A DNA stretch of 64,000 bases from JADLHS01 sp964594985 (GTDB lineage Bacteria; Verrucomicrobiota; Verrucomicrobiia; Limisphaerales; JADLHS01), in assembly GCA_964594985.1 (NCBI GenBank), contig CAZQNQ010000026.1, positions 1 to 64,000 of the forward strand. Direction: 5' to 3'. Position 1 is the first letter of the stretch; each line of letters begins with the position of its first letter. Under the pieces are notes generated by a model. It saw nothing but the letters and a program-made list of their open reading frames with translations. It ran no database searches and was not told the origin of the DNA. Shown in pieces: positions 28,017-36,610 of this stretch. Made by a program: the position numbers and the translations under genes.

Positions 28017-28748
28017 ATGAAAAATAAATTGGTCGCGGAATTTTTTGGCACGTTCTGGCTCGTCTTCGGTGGCTGTGGCAGCGCCGTGCTGGCCGCCAAG
28101 TTCCTCGCCGTGGAAGGAACAACGCCTCTCAACCTCGGCATCGGACTGGTGGGCGTGTCACTGGCCTTTGGTTTGACGGTGCTGACGATGGCCTACGCCA
28201 TCGGTCATATCTCCGGTTGCCATCTGAATCCGGCGGTTTCCGTCGGCTTGTGCGTGGGCGGGCGGTTTCCCAAGGCGGAACTGCTGCCGTACATCGTGGC
28301 GCAAGTGCTGGGTGGCGCGGCGGGCGCGGCAGTGCTTTGGGTGATCGCCAGCGGGCAGGATGGTTTTTCCACTGCGGGCGGGTTCGCTTCCAATGGTTAT
28401 GGGGAACATTCCCCCGGCCAGTACAAGATGGTGGCGGCGTTGGTGGCGGAAGTGGTGCTGACGTTCTTTTTTCTGTTGATCATTCTCGGGGCGACCGACA
28501 AACGCGCGCCGCAAGGGTTCGCCCCCATCGCCATCGGCTTCGGGCTGACGCTCATCCATCTGATCGGCATTCCCGTGACGAATCTTTCCGTCAATCCCGC
28601 GCGCAGCACCGGCCCGGCGTTGTTCGTGGGCGGTTGGGCGTTGCAACAACTCTGGCTGTTCTGGGTGGCGCCGATTGTCGGTGCCATCCTGGCTGGCGTG
28701 GTTTACCCGCTGTTTGCCGGCAAGCCCGACGGAAAAACCGGAAAATAA
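28017..28748 (+). CDS. aqpZ: Aquaporin Z-type water channel
   Basis: The 243-aa MIP-family protein has six membrane spans and both pore-forming NPA motifs, in GCHLNPAVSVG and LSVNPARSTGP. The Arg after the second NPA and the Phe/His-containing selectivity positions fit water-selective aquaporins. It opens MKNKLVAEFFGTFWLVFGGC, a standard AqpZ start. It transports water across the inner membrane, perhaps during osmotic shifts. It is monocistronic, and a hairpin that lies in a remnant of an SNF2 gene end follows. Confidence 0.93.
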   Translation: MKNKLVAEFFGTFWLVFGGCGSAVLAAKFLAVEGTTPLNLGIGLVGVSLAFGLTVLTMAYAIGHISGCHLNPAVSVGLCVGGRFPKAELLPYIVAQVLGGAAGAAVLWVIASGQDGFSTAGGFASNGYGEHSPGQYKMVAALVAEVVLTFFFLLIILGATDKRAPQGFAPIAIGFGLTLIHLIGIPVTNLSVNPARSTGPALFVGGWALQQLWLFWVAPIVGAILAGVVYPLFAGKPDGKTGK

Positions 28749-28760
28749 TCGCACTTGGGT

Positions 28761-28816
28761 CAGCAGTTCCAGATTTCCTCCCAACTCAACGCGGCGGCGA
28801 ATTTTCTTCGCCGCCG
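28761..28816 (-). pseudogene. Remnant of an SNF2 gene 3' end, also hairpin after aqpZ
   Basis: About 56 bases match the last codons of the SNF2 gene at 30004-30061: cagcagttcc, gatttcctccca, tcaacg, ggcggcga and cgccgcc occur in the same order and spacing, with a few substitutions and two single-base gaps. It lies 12 bases after the aqpZ stop. The included cggcggcgaa / ttcgccgccg arms make a hairpin that could end the aqpZ transcript. Confidence 0.65.
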
Positions 28817-28872
28817 TCGTTGTCTAGAGCGTACTGAAAAAAGAATGTCGGGAATAATGTGCTGACGAAACG

Positions 28873-28981
28873 CCCCGCACCCCGTCCCTCTCCCCTTCGG
28901 AAGGGGAGAGGGTGGCCGAAGGTCGGGTGAGGGGTTCACGTCTTTCGTCCCAGCCGGAAATCATTTTTGAGAACCATTCTA
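28873..28981 (+). repeat. Dispersed palindromic repeat family A, copy 3
   Basis: The core runs ccccgcaccccgtccctctc with inverse ggggagagggtggcc and gtcgggtgagggg. The 3' flank cagccggaaatcatttttga is shared with copy 4 at 29908 and differs from copies 1 and 2, so the family has at least two flank subtypes. Confidence 0.85.
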
Positions 28982-29011
28982 GATGATCGCAGACTTTGTC
29001 GGCGGTGGGTT

Positions 29012-29824
29012 TCAGTCGGAAGCGGCGGGCGGCTTAACCATGCAATAGGAACGATACGAAAGCTCGCCACTCTGCAGCGCGTTGTAAATCCGCGAACCTT
29101 TGACCCCGGCAAAATCCCGCCCCAGCGAATGAAGGAATTTCGGCAGATGCTGGGCGATCAGCGCCAGGGAACGGGGCGAATTTCGTTCCATCCCGCGCCG
29201 GACTTCGGCGTTGATGTTCCGGGTGTGCTGGATTTGGAGAGGGGCTTCGGCCAGAGCCTTTTCCCATTCAGCAAGACGATCGGCGAAGCGAAAGTCTGCG
29301 TAGAGGAAATGTCCGCCCGGTCGTAACACCCGCGCCACCTCGGCCAGAAAACGCGGGAACGTCGGATAGCAATGGGAAGCCTCCACATTGATCACCGCAT
29401 CGAAGGTGTTGGGTTCAAACGGCAGGTTTTCTGCATCGCCTTGCACAAAGTTTAACCCGGCAACCTGGTGGCGTTGTTGGCAGAAACGGATTCCGGAAAG
29501 ATTCAAATCCAGACCCGTGTAGTGCTGCGGTTGAAAAGTGCGCGTGAGATAGGAAGCACCGCCACCGTGACCGCAGCTTACTTCCAGGACTTTCTTCCCG
29601 CGCAACTCCACCTGTGCGGCGACGTGATGATACAACTGGATGCAGGCCCGATTCGGTTCGTCGTCGGGCGAAAGTGCGATGCCCAGGGGCGGATCTTCCT
29701 CATAGGCGTAATTGAGAAACAAAACTCCCTCGCCATGAAGTCGGCGCGTGAGGAAGGGATACCAAAGCCGCCAGATGGTTTTGCGGATTCGCCCGATGGC
29801 GAACAGGTGATCAATGACAGGCAC
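29012..29824 (-). CDS. SAM-dependent methyltransferase, class I
   Basis: The 270-aa Rossmann methyltransferase has motif I VLEVSCGHGGGASYL, the acidic-loop LDLNLSGIRFCQQRH, and NVEASHCYPTFPRFLAEV with RVLRPGGHFLYADF in motif III. The overall pattern resembles the phthiotriol/phenolphthiotriol dimycocerosate methyltransferase-like group often annotated in Gram-negative bacteria, so a lipid or polyketide O-methyl acceptor is possible. The start is a GTG at 29824. It lies between two copies of repeat family A (28873 and 29908), which share their flanks. Confidence 0.85.
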   Translation of the reverse strand: MPVIDHLFAIGRIRKTIWRLWYPFLTRRLHGEGVLFLNYAYEEDPPLGIALSPDDEPNRACIQLYHHVAAQVELRGKKVLEVSCGHGGGASYLTRTFQPQHYTGLDLNLSGIRFCQQRHQVAGLNFVQGDAENLPFEPNTFDAVINVEASHCYPTFPRFLAEVARVLRPGGHFLYADFRFADRLAEWEKALAEAPLQIQHTRNINAEVRRGMERNSPRSLALIAQHLPKFLHSLGRDFAGVKGSRIYNALQSGELSYRSYCMVKPPAASD

Positions 29825-29907
29825 GGCAAATCGTTACGGCAAAAGTGGAACAATGCCAACCACGTTCGGCGCGGTTGGCCTGATTCTCTGAAATGATTTC
29901 CGAACGT

Positions 29908-29994
29908 CCCCTCACCCCATCGGATGGGGAGAGGGTGGCCGAAGGCCGGGTGAGGGGTTCGCGGTTTTCCAGCCGGAAATCATTTTTGAGAACC
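29908..29994 (+). repeat. Dispersed palindromic repeat family A, copy 4
   Basis: A shortened core, cccctcaccccatcggatgg and ggagagggtggcc, then aaggccgggtgagggg, lacks part of the left arm. The flank ccagccggaaatcattttt equals that of copy 3. It ends 4 bases before the SNF2 stop codon. Confidence 0.85.
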
Positions 29995-29997
29995 ACT

Positions 29998-32900
29998 TTA
30001 CGCCAGCAGTTCCTGGATTTCCTCCCAGTTCAACGAGGCGGCGAACTCTTCCTCGCCGCCGATCGTGGCTTGGATGATCTCGCGCTTGCGGTTTTGCAGC
30101 GTCAGGATTTTTTCTTCCACCGTATCGCGCGTGATGAGTTTGTAGCTCGTCACCACTTTGGTCTGCCCGATGCGATGCGCGCGGTCCGTCGCCTGATCTT
30201 CCACCGCCGGATTCCACCACGGGTCGAAATGCACCACGGTGTCTGCACCTGTGAGGTTGAGGCCGACACCGCCGGCTTTCAGGCTGATGAGAAATACCGG
30301 AATCGCGGCGTTGGTCTGAAACTTCTCCACGACCTTCGCGCGGTCGGTGGTTGAGCCGTCGAGATAACAATACTCAATGCCTTCCGCTGCGAGCTGCTCC
30401 TTGAGCAGCGTCAACATCCCGACAAATTGGCTGAACACCAGCACGCGATGGCCGCCATCAATTACTTCCTCCAGCAATTCACCGAACAGTTCCAGCTTGC
30501 CGGAGGAAACGGTTGCCGGAGCGCCGGGCGCCGCCTCGGCTCGTTGCGATGGCTGTTCTGAAACTGGCCGAGGCGGCGCCCGGCGCTCCGCCGGCCCATC
30601 GTCAGCCTCCGCGTTGGCAACCCGTGGCTCGAGCTTTAACAATCGCAGATCGCAGCAGATTTGGCGCAACCGCAGCAGCGCCGTCAGCACCACCATGCGA
30701 CTTTTGGCGATGCCCTGCGCGCCGACGGCTTCGAGCACTTCCTTGCGACTCGCTTCGATGACCTGCTGATAAACGCTGCGCTGATCGGGCGTCAGTTCGC
30801 AGAACGAAACCTGTTCCAGCTTTGCGGGCAGATCCGCCGCCACATCCTTCTTCAAACGCCGCAACAGGAATGGTCGCAGCCGCCGCGCGAGCCGCGCCTG
30901 CGCCTCGACGTTCTTCTCCTTGGCGATGGGCAATTCGTAGCGTTCGCGGAAATCCTGCGCCGTGCCGAGATAGCCGGGCATGAGGAAGTCGAAGATGGAC
31001 CAAAGATCGAGCACGGAGTTTTCCAGCGGCGTGCCGGTGAGCACGAGGCGATGCTGCGCCCGCACCGCCTTCACGGCTTGCGCGTTCTGCGTCTGGCGAT
31101 TCTTGATGTGTTGCGCTTCGTCGAGCACCACAGTGTCGAACTCGATCTCGCGATACTTCTCCGCGTCGCGGCGGATCAATGCGTAACTCGTCACCACAAT
31201 GTCGCTCGTGGCGATCTGCTCAAACAGCGCATGACGGTCTGTCCCGCTCAAAGCCAGCACCTTCAACTTCGGCGTGAATTTCTTCGCCTCCGCCACCCAG
31301 TTGAACACGAGGCTCGTCGGACAAACAATCAAGTGCGGAGTCCCCTCACCCCGTCCCTCTTCCCGTCCGACGGGGAGAGGGTGGCCGGAGGCCGGGTGAG
31401 GGGTTTCGCGTTCTCTTACTGGATTCGCCTCCTCACGTCGGCGGCTACGCAGAAAGGCGAGTGTTTGCAATGTTTTGCCCAAGCCCATTTCGTCGGCAAG
31501 GATGCCGCCGAAGCCGTTCTCGCGCAGGAAGCCCAGCCACGCGACGCCCTGCTTTTGATACGGACGCAACACGTTCTCCAGCTCGCCAAGTGGCGGGCAT
31601 TCCAATTTCGCTTCACCGCTTTGTTTCGCCGCGCGGTCGCGCCACGCGGCGGGCGCTTGGACTTTCCAATCGGTGTGTTGTCGCAACGTCGCTTCGAGGA
31701 AGCCCGCCTGTTTGCTGTTGATGCGATAGCCCTGCGCGTGCTGTTGCGGCGCGCAATCGAGCAGCACCTCCTGCAATTCCTCCACTGCGCCGGTATCAAT
31801 CACCGCCATCTTGCCGTTCTTCAAGCGCGTGTGACTCTGGCCGGACAACACCAGTCGCTGGATGTCCGCCGCCGAAAAGGTTTCCCCGCCGCTCGCCGCG
31901 AAGACCACGCCCAGATCAAACCATTGCACGCCCGACGACGTGATCTGGAACTGCGGTTCGACACGCTCAATATTCTTCAACGTGCGATTCTCCAACTGTT
32001 CGTCCAACGTCACGCTCCACTCGCGTTGCAGCTTGGGAAACTCGCGCGCGAAGAAGTTCAGCACCGCGCTTTGTCCGGCGAGTTGCAGCTTGCCCTGACT
32101 GTCCGGCCCGATGAAACCGCTGCGTTGCAAGCGCGCCAGCGCCGCGCGTTCAGCGTTGAAGTCGCGAGTGGAATAACGCGTTGGCACGTCGGGATCGGGC
32201 AGCCACACGCCTTCGTCGGACGCGGTCACGCCCACGGTCATGATGCGCGAACCGTAGGCGCACTGGAGCAACGCGCCGAGTTGCGCGAGCCCGCCGCGCA
32301 GCGACAACACAAAGCGCGGCGCTTGCGGTTCGAGTGTGAAATCTTCCAGTTTGAAGTTCGCGTCCACGCCGCCCGCCGCCTGCAACTGCGGCCAATGCTG
32401 GCTCAGGAACAGCGGGACTTGCGACCGCGGTACGCGCACGGGCGCTTGCAAAACACTCTGCGCACCGGGCGGCAAACCGAGCGGTTGCAACGTCTGCTTG
32501 TGCCAGACCCAATCGCCCACCATGACAAGTGATGAAACTGGCGGCAAGATGCCGCCAGAACCCGCAGGCAAGGATGCCTGCGCTACGGTCGTAACGCGGG
32601 CATCTTTGCCCGCGGGTTCACGGAGCATCCCTGCTCCGTGTTTCGGATTGGCCAATCCTGCCGCCTGCTTGAGCGTCAAAACAATTTCGCCGTTCGTTTC
32701 AAGTATGGCGCGCAACGGCAACTGAAACGGCGTGCGCGTCACTTTGACCGCGCTGGCTTTGCCGAGTGTGATGTTCTCATGTTCCGCGAGCAACGGCAGC
32801 AGGGCGGCAAAATCTTTTGCGTCCAGTTGCAACAACGCCGGAGTCTCGCCATCCGCCAAAGTTTCGATGTGTTCGATGATGGCGTTGTCCTGCGCGGAAA

Positions 32901-33468
32901 AAGCGAATACGCGGCCTTTGGGTAGCACGTTCAGCGGACACCGCCCGCCGCCCCATTTCGCTTCAAACACCACCATGACCTTGCCGTGCGTGATGGCTTG
33001 CTCGAAGTTCGGCGGGAGGATGAGGCACAATTCTGCTGGCTCGCCTGAGTCAGCGCGTTGGAGTGAACTCGCTCGCTTCAGTGGGGGCTGGGTAGGGCGC
33101 GTCACTCCGTGCGCGCCGTCTCGTGTCTGGCCAGCCGCGGCGCGCACGGCGTGCGACGCCCTACCATCGTCCGGTTTTTTCGGCTTTTGCGCCTCGATCC
33201 AATGCAACGCCACCGCGACACCGTGGGCGCAGATTTTTCCCCACTCACGCGCGTCGCGACACGTGCAGAGGTTCTCGATATCAATCTCGTTCTTGATGAC
33301 CATCGAGGCGCGGAAGGAGACGCCGTCGTTCTGCACCACGCCGCGCAGGAGCGGCGGTTGCCAATAAGAACTCAGCACCTGGCCGAGTTCGAGGTAAGCG
33401 CGGGCGCGCTTCACCACGTCCCAACCGGCGGCTTTTTGCAACAGTGCTTCGTTCAACTCAACGGACAT
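29998..33468 (-). CDS. SWI2/SNF2-family helicase with SWIM zinc finger, carrying four in-frame repeats
   Basis: The protein of about 1156 aa opens with a SWIM-type zinc finger (CTC ... CAHGVAVALH, residues about 70-95). It ends with an SNF2/HepA ATPase: motif I DEMGLGKTLQTLAFL, the DEAQ box VVLDEAQHIKN, LTGTPLENS, GVGLNLTGADTVVHFDPWWN and QATDRAHRIGQ. Such proteins move along duplex DNA and remodel protein-DNA or RNA polymerase complexes. The ATG at 33468 was used; the TTG at 33477 is an alternative. Four stretches (about residues 102-126, 277-310, 689-709 and 960-985) are encoded by palindromic repeats yet keep the frame. Downstream lies repeat copy 4. Confidence 0.92.
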   Translation of the reverse strand: MSVELNEALLQKAAGWDVVKRARAYLELGQVLSSYWQPPLLRGVVQNDGVSFRASMVIKNEIDIENLCTCRDAREWGKICAHGVAVALHWIEAQKPKKPDDGRASHAVRAAAGQTRDGAHGVTRPTQPPLKRASSLQRADSGEPAELCLILPPNFEQAITHGKVMVVFEAKWGGGRCPLNVLPKGRVFAFSAQDNAIIEHIETLADGETPALLQLDAKDFAALLPLLAEHENITLGKASAVKVTRTPFQLPLRAILETNGEIVLTLKQAAGLANPKHGAGMLREPAGKDARVTTVAQASLPAGSGGILPPVSSLVMVGDWVWHKQTLQPLGLPPGAQSVLQAPVRVPRSQVPLFLSQHWPQLQAAGGVDANFKLEDFTLEPQAPRFVLSLRGGLAQLGALLQCAYGSRIMTVGVTASDEGVWLPDPDVPTRYSTRDFNAERAALARLQRSGFIGPDSQGKLQLAGQSAVLNFFAREFPKLQREWSVTLDEQLENRTLKNIERVEPQFQITSSGVQWFDLGVVFAASGGETFSAADIQRLVLSGQSHTRLKNGKMAVIDTGAVEELQEVLLDCAPQQHAQGYRINSKQAGFLEATLRQHTDWKVQAPAAWRDRAAKQSGEAKLECPPLGELENVLRPYQKQGVAWLGFLRENGFGGILADEMGLGKTLQTLAFLRSRRREEANPVRERETPHPASGHPLPVGREEGRGEGTPHLIVCPTSLVFNWVAEAKKFTPKLKVLALSGTDRHALFEQIATSDIVVTSYALIRRDAEKYREIEFDTVVLDEAQHIKNRQTQNAQAVKAVRAQHRLVLTGTPLENSVLDLWSIFDFLMPGYLGTAQDFRERYELPIAKEKNVEAQARLARRLRPFLLRRLKKDVAADLPAKLEQVSFCELTPDQRSVYQQVIEASRKEVLEAVGAQGIAKSRMVVLTALLRLRQICCDLRLLKLEPRVANAEADDGPAERRAPPRPVSEQPSQRAEAAPGAPATVSSGKLELFGELLEEVIDGGHRVLVFSQFVGMLTLLKEQLAAEGIEYCYLDGSTTDRAKVVEKFQTNAAIPVFLISLKAGGVGLNLTGADTVVHFDPWWNPAVEDQATDRAHRIGQTKVVTSYKLITRDTVEEKILTLQNRKREIIQATIGGEEEFAASLNWEEIQELLA
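30516..30591. repeat. In-frame palindromic repeat inside the SNF2 gene (site 4)
   Basis: The arms ccggagcgccgggcgccgcc (30516) and ggcggcgcccggcgctccgc (30572-30591) are inverse apart from the outermost base; with the next five bases of each arm the match is 24 of 25. It encodes a Pro/Ala/Arg-rich insert in the linker between the two helicase lobes. Confidence 0.85.
31342..31403. repeat. In-frame family A repeat inside the SNF2 gene (site 3)
   Basis: The full core of family A (cccctcaccccgtccctctt and cggggagagggtggcc, then ggccgggtgagggg) sits between helicase motif I and motif Ia, after the segment LAFLRSRRREE and before PHLIVCPTSL. It keeps the reading frame. Confidence 0.9.
32539..32640. 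repeat. In-frame hairpin cluster inside the SNF2 gene (site 2)
   Basis: Three adjacent hairpins: ctggcggcaagatgccgcca at 32539; aacccgcaggcaaggatgcc (32559) with its inverse ggcatctttgcccgcgggtt (32599-32618); and cggagcatccctgctccg at 32621. It encodes a Gly/Ala/Pro-rich insert near residues 277-310, before LVMVGDWVWHKQ. Confidence 0.85.
33091..33165. repeat. In-frame family C repeat inside the SNF2 gene (site 1)
   Basis: The arms ggtagggcgcgtcactccgt and, on the other side, gcgtgcgacgccctacc equal the intergenic family C copies at 16615-16693 and 53651-53727. It lies just after the SWIM finger and encodes an Arg/Ala/Gly-rich insert (about residues 102-126). Confidence 0.88.
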
Positions 33469-33516
33469 TCCGCTCAATATGCCGTCGAACGGAGCGTGCG
33501 TTCAAGGATGCAAACG

Positions 33517-35307
33517 TTACTTCACCGGCGTGAGCGTGACGGACTTGAGATTCAGCGGATGCCAGCCTGCCGTGATGGGGCGAACGGTCAGCGTTGCCTC
33601 GTCGGCGACCAGGTCGAGCGTGCCGAGGTTGAGCCGTTGGAATTTTGTGTAGCTTCCCGTGATCGGCGCAGTGCCCTCAAGTTTTTGGCCGGCGAGTTCG
33701 AGGATGAATTTGCCGGAGTCGGCGGCGGCGATCTCAGCGGTGACTTCCATCTTGCCCGCCTGCGTCGCGCGGAACTGCCATTCAACCCAGTCCCCGGGAT
33801 TCGTCCAGTGACCGATGTTGTCCTTGCCGGCGCCGACTTCGTAACGCAGGTGGCCATGCGTCGTCGCCTCGATTGCCGGTAATCGCACCGAGCCATCGGC
33901 GCTTTGCATCAGGATCGGCGGCACGACTTCGGGGGCGCCTTTGATTTTCAAAACCACGGTGGTGGACCAGGCGGCGGGCGCGGTTGCGGGTAAACTCAGG
34001 ACGACACCGGTGGCGTTGGTCGCGATCGGGAGCTTTTTGCCGGTCGCCAGCAGGGTGGCGGAGAGCACCGGGTTCTTGAGTCCCGGCAGCCCGAGCTTGC
34101 CGTTCGCGGGCCAGTCGAACACGTGGAGATACAACGTCGTGGTTTTACCGGCGACTTTGGTGGTGCAACGGCCCCACGCCAGCCGCTTGAACGGCGAGGC
34201 CGTCGTGCCGTAGATCGCGGCGTGGTTCACTTTCATCCAAGCACCGATTTGTTGCAGCCGGTCAATGGAAACGGCGGGAAATTCACCTTCTGCGGTCGGG
34301 CCGACGTTCAGGAGGTAATTGCCGCCTTTGCTCGCGCAATCAATCAGGTTGCGCACGAGGGTCTGCGTGGATTTCCAGTTGAAATCGGCTTTGTTGTAGC
34401 CCCAGTGATTGTTCATGGTCATGCACGATTCCCAGTCCACGCCGGGGCCGAAACCGGTCGCGGGAATCTCCTGCTCGGGCGTGCCGTAATCGCCGACGCG
34501 ATTGCCCTGGTCCATGCCTTGCATCCCGGAGCGGCCTTTGCCGACGCGGTTGTTGACGATGATGTTGGGCTGAAGGTTGCGGACGTAGCTGTATAGATCC
34601 ACGCCGCGCTCATGCGTCCACGGCGCTTCCCATTCGCCATCGAACCACAGAATCCCGAGCGGGCCGTAGCCGGTGAGGAGTTCTTTCAACTGCCCCTTCA
34701 TGTAGGTCGTGTAGCGATCCATGTCCGGCGGCCCGGCGTTGGCGGCTAAATCGTTCCACGCGCGGCGTGTTCCCCAATCCGGGTGATGCCAGTCCATGAT
34801 GGAATGGTAGAGGCAGAACTTGAGGCCCGCCTTGCGACATTCCGTCGCGAGTTCCTTCAGCGGGTCGCGCTTGAACGGCGTGCGGGCGATGTCCCAGTCG
34901 GTGAGTTTGGAATCCCACAGTCCAAAGCCATCGTGATGCTTGCTGGTGATGACGATGTATTTCATTCCCGCGTCCTTCGCCGCCTTGACCCAGGCCTTGG
35001 CGTCGAACTTCACGGGATTGAACTGGTCGGCAAACTTTTCGTACTGGCTGACGGGGATTTTGGTCTCCTCCAGAAACCATTCCCCGTAGCCGGTCTTGCC
35101 GTTCCACTCGCCGGCGGGAACGGAATACACGCCCCAATGGATGAACATGCCGAAGCGCGCCTCGCGAAACCACGCCAGGCGCGCGTCGTGTTGCGCGGGT
35201 GTTTCACCAGGCATTGTGTCAGCGGTTTGCGCGATCGCGTCGCCGGATTGATTGAGTAGCAAAATTGCAGTCCCGAGCAGGATCGAGAGTATCTGGCGTG
35301 GTTTCAT
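33517..35307 (-). CDS. Secreted alpha-L-fucosidase (GH29)
   Basis: The 596-aa protein has a signal peptide (MKPRQILSILLGTAILLLNQ) and a GH29 catalytic domain: WFREARFGMFIHWGVYSVPA, TSKHHDGFGLWDSK and the nucleophile Asp223 in ILWFDGEWE, with DCASKGGNYLLNVGPTAEG near the domain end. A C-terminal beta-sandwich (about 470-596) resembles a carbohydrate-binding module. The enzyme releases terminal L-fucose from glycans outside the cytoplasm. The start is the ATG at 35307; the frame extends upstream as a shadow. It is divergent from the CvfB-like gene, with 118 bp between. Confidence 0.92.
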   Translation of the reverse strand: MKPRQILSILLGTAILLLNQSGDAIAQTADTMPGETPAQHDARLAWFREARFGMFIHWGVYSVPAGEWNGKTGYGEWFLEETKIPVSQYEKFADQFNPVKFDAKAWVKAAKDAGMKYIVITSKHHDGFGLWDSKLTDWDIARTPFKRDPLKELATECRKAGLKFCLYHSIMDWHHPDWGTRRAWNDLAANAGPPDMDRYTTYMKGQLKELLTGYGPLGILWFDGEWEAPWTHERGVDLYSYVRNLQPNIIVNNRVGKGRSGMQGMDQGNRVGDYGTPEQEIPATGFGPGVDWESCMTMNNHWGYNKADFNWKSTQTLVRNLIDCASKGGNYLLNVGPTAEGEFPAVSIDRLQQIGAWMKVNHAAIYGTTASPFKRLAWGRCTTKVAGKTTTLYLHVFDWPANGKLGLPGLKNPVLSATLLATGKKLPIATNATGVVLSLPATAPAAWSTTVVLKIKGAPEVVPPILMQSADGSVRLPAIEATTHGHLRYEVGAGKDNIGHWTNPGDWVEWQFRATQAGKMEVTAEIAAADSGKFILELAGQKLEGTAPITGSYTKFQRLNLGTLDLVADEATLTVRPITAGWHPLNLKSVTLTPVK

Positions 35308-35425
35308 GGGTTCGATTAAAGCGGAGCAGGGCAGACGAGGCGATGGTCTATTCCATTCAACTGGAAAAGAGCCGTTGCCGATTTTGCTCCCGCTGTTTGC
35401 GGTGGAAGCGTACGCTTTGGGCGAC

Positions 35426-36286
35426 ATGGCCATTCTCGGCAAACGCAACACGCTCGGCATCGTGCGCGAGTCCACGCCCGGCCTTTATCTCGATGGCGGC
35501 GAGTTGGGCGAGATCCTTTTGCCGGGGCGTTACATCCCGGCGAACCTCCAGCAGAAGGACAAGCTCGACGTCTTCATCTATCGCGATTCGGAAGACCGTC
35601 TCGTGGCGACGACGGAAATTCCGCTCGCGACGGTCGGCGAGTTCGCCGCCATGAAAGTCGTCAGCATCAACGACCGCGTCGGCGCGTTTCTCGATTGGGG
35701 ACTGGCGAAGGATTTGTTGCTGCCGTTCCGCGAACAGGAAAAGCCCGTGCGCGTCGGGCAACGCGTCGTTGTCTTTGTCTATCTCGATCCGAAGACGCAA
35801 CGCATCGTCGCGAGTTCGCGGTTGAAGCGGCATCTGAGTCAGGATCGCCCGTTCTATCGCAACAGTCAGCCGGTAAACCTGCTCATCACGGGCGCAACGC
35901 CGCTCGGCTATCAGGCCATCGTCGAAAACGCGCACCTTGGCTTGCTCTATCGCGACAACATCACCACGCCGCTCCAGATCGGGCAGCATTTGCAGGCGTT
36001 CGTCCGCAACATCCGCCCGAACGATCAGATTGACCTGAGCCTCGATGCCGCCGGCTACAAACGTGTCGCTCCGCTCACCGACCAAATCGTGAAAGCGCTC
36101 GAAGCCAACGGTGGCAAGCTGGCGTTTGATGATGACAGTTCCCCCGAAGCGATCCGGCAGAAATTCAGCGTGAGCAAGAAGGCCTTCAAGCAGGCGCTCG
36201 GGAAACTCTACAAAGCGCGGCGGATCGGTTTCCAAAAGCCCGGCATCACGCTGTTGGACAACTCGAACTGGTCCCCGGGGAAATAG
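35426..36286 (+). CDS. CvfB-like S1 RNA-binding protein
   Basis: The 286-aa protein has tandem S1-like OB domains and a C-terminal winged helix, as in CvfB/YitL. Visible pieces are LGIVRESTPGLYLDGGELGE, IPANLQQKDKLDVFIYRDSE, the second S1 start VVSINDRVGAFLDWGLAKDL, LKRHL, GYQAIVENAHLGLLYRDN and a closing SVSKKAFKQALGKLYKARRI. The family binds RNA and affects virulence and stress gene expression in Gram-positives; a general RNA or ribosome role is likely here. The start is the ATG at 35426 (MAILGKRN), which matches the family start; longer frames run into the fucosidase promoter. Confidence 0.87.
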   Translation: MAILGKRNTLGIVRESTPGLYLDGGELGEILLPGRYIPANLQQKDKLDVFIYRDSEDRLVATTEIPLATVGEFAAMKVVSINDRVGAFLDWGLAKDLLLPFREQEKPVRVGQRVVVFVYLDPKTQRIVASSRLKRHLSQDRPFYRNSQPVNLLITGATPLGYQAIVENAHLGLLYRDNITTPLQIGQHLQAFVRNIRPNDQIDLSLDAAGYKRVAPLTDQIVKALEANGGKLAFDDDSSPEAIRQKFSVSKKAFKQALGKLYKARRIGFQKPGITLLDNSNWSPGK

Positions 36287-36610
36287 GTTGGCCTGCGGAG
36301 CGCGCCCGTCCCGGGCGCAGCAACCCTCGCAGGTCCGAAGGCGCGCAAAATTCCAAACCTCTCCGCCCGTATCACCTGACCGGGGTTTGATTCGTGAGCA
36401 GTCGCAATCGTTTGATGGGTTCACCGGAAGACAAGGTCAGAATGATGGGGTCAGAATAATGGAGCCGGCATTCTGATCATTCTGACCCCATCATTCTGAC
36501 CTGATGCTTTTGTCGCCGCCCCGGACTTCGTTATCAAAGTGTGTGGACAAATTCGTGTCGCTCTTTGCCCGGGGGACGTTGCTGTGGCCGCGGCCGGCCA
36601 CCCTCCGGCG
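36287..36610. repeat. Gap with a perfect 23-bp-arm palindrome (36435-36501)
   Basis: The two 23-bp arms at 36435-36457 and 36479-36501 are exact inverses around a 21-base spacer. The repeated word is ggtcagaatgatggggtcag. A GC-rich hairpin agcgcgcccgtcccgggcgc follows the CvfB-like stop near 36299-36318 and may be its terminator. No gene is supported in this stretch. Confidence 0.85.

Noticed and set aside
30661..32532. 623-codon plus-strand frame opposite the SNF2 gene
   Set aside because: It is a shadow of the helicase, has no domain, and crosses in-frame repeats of the real gene.
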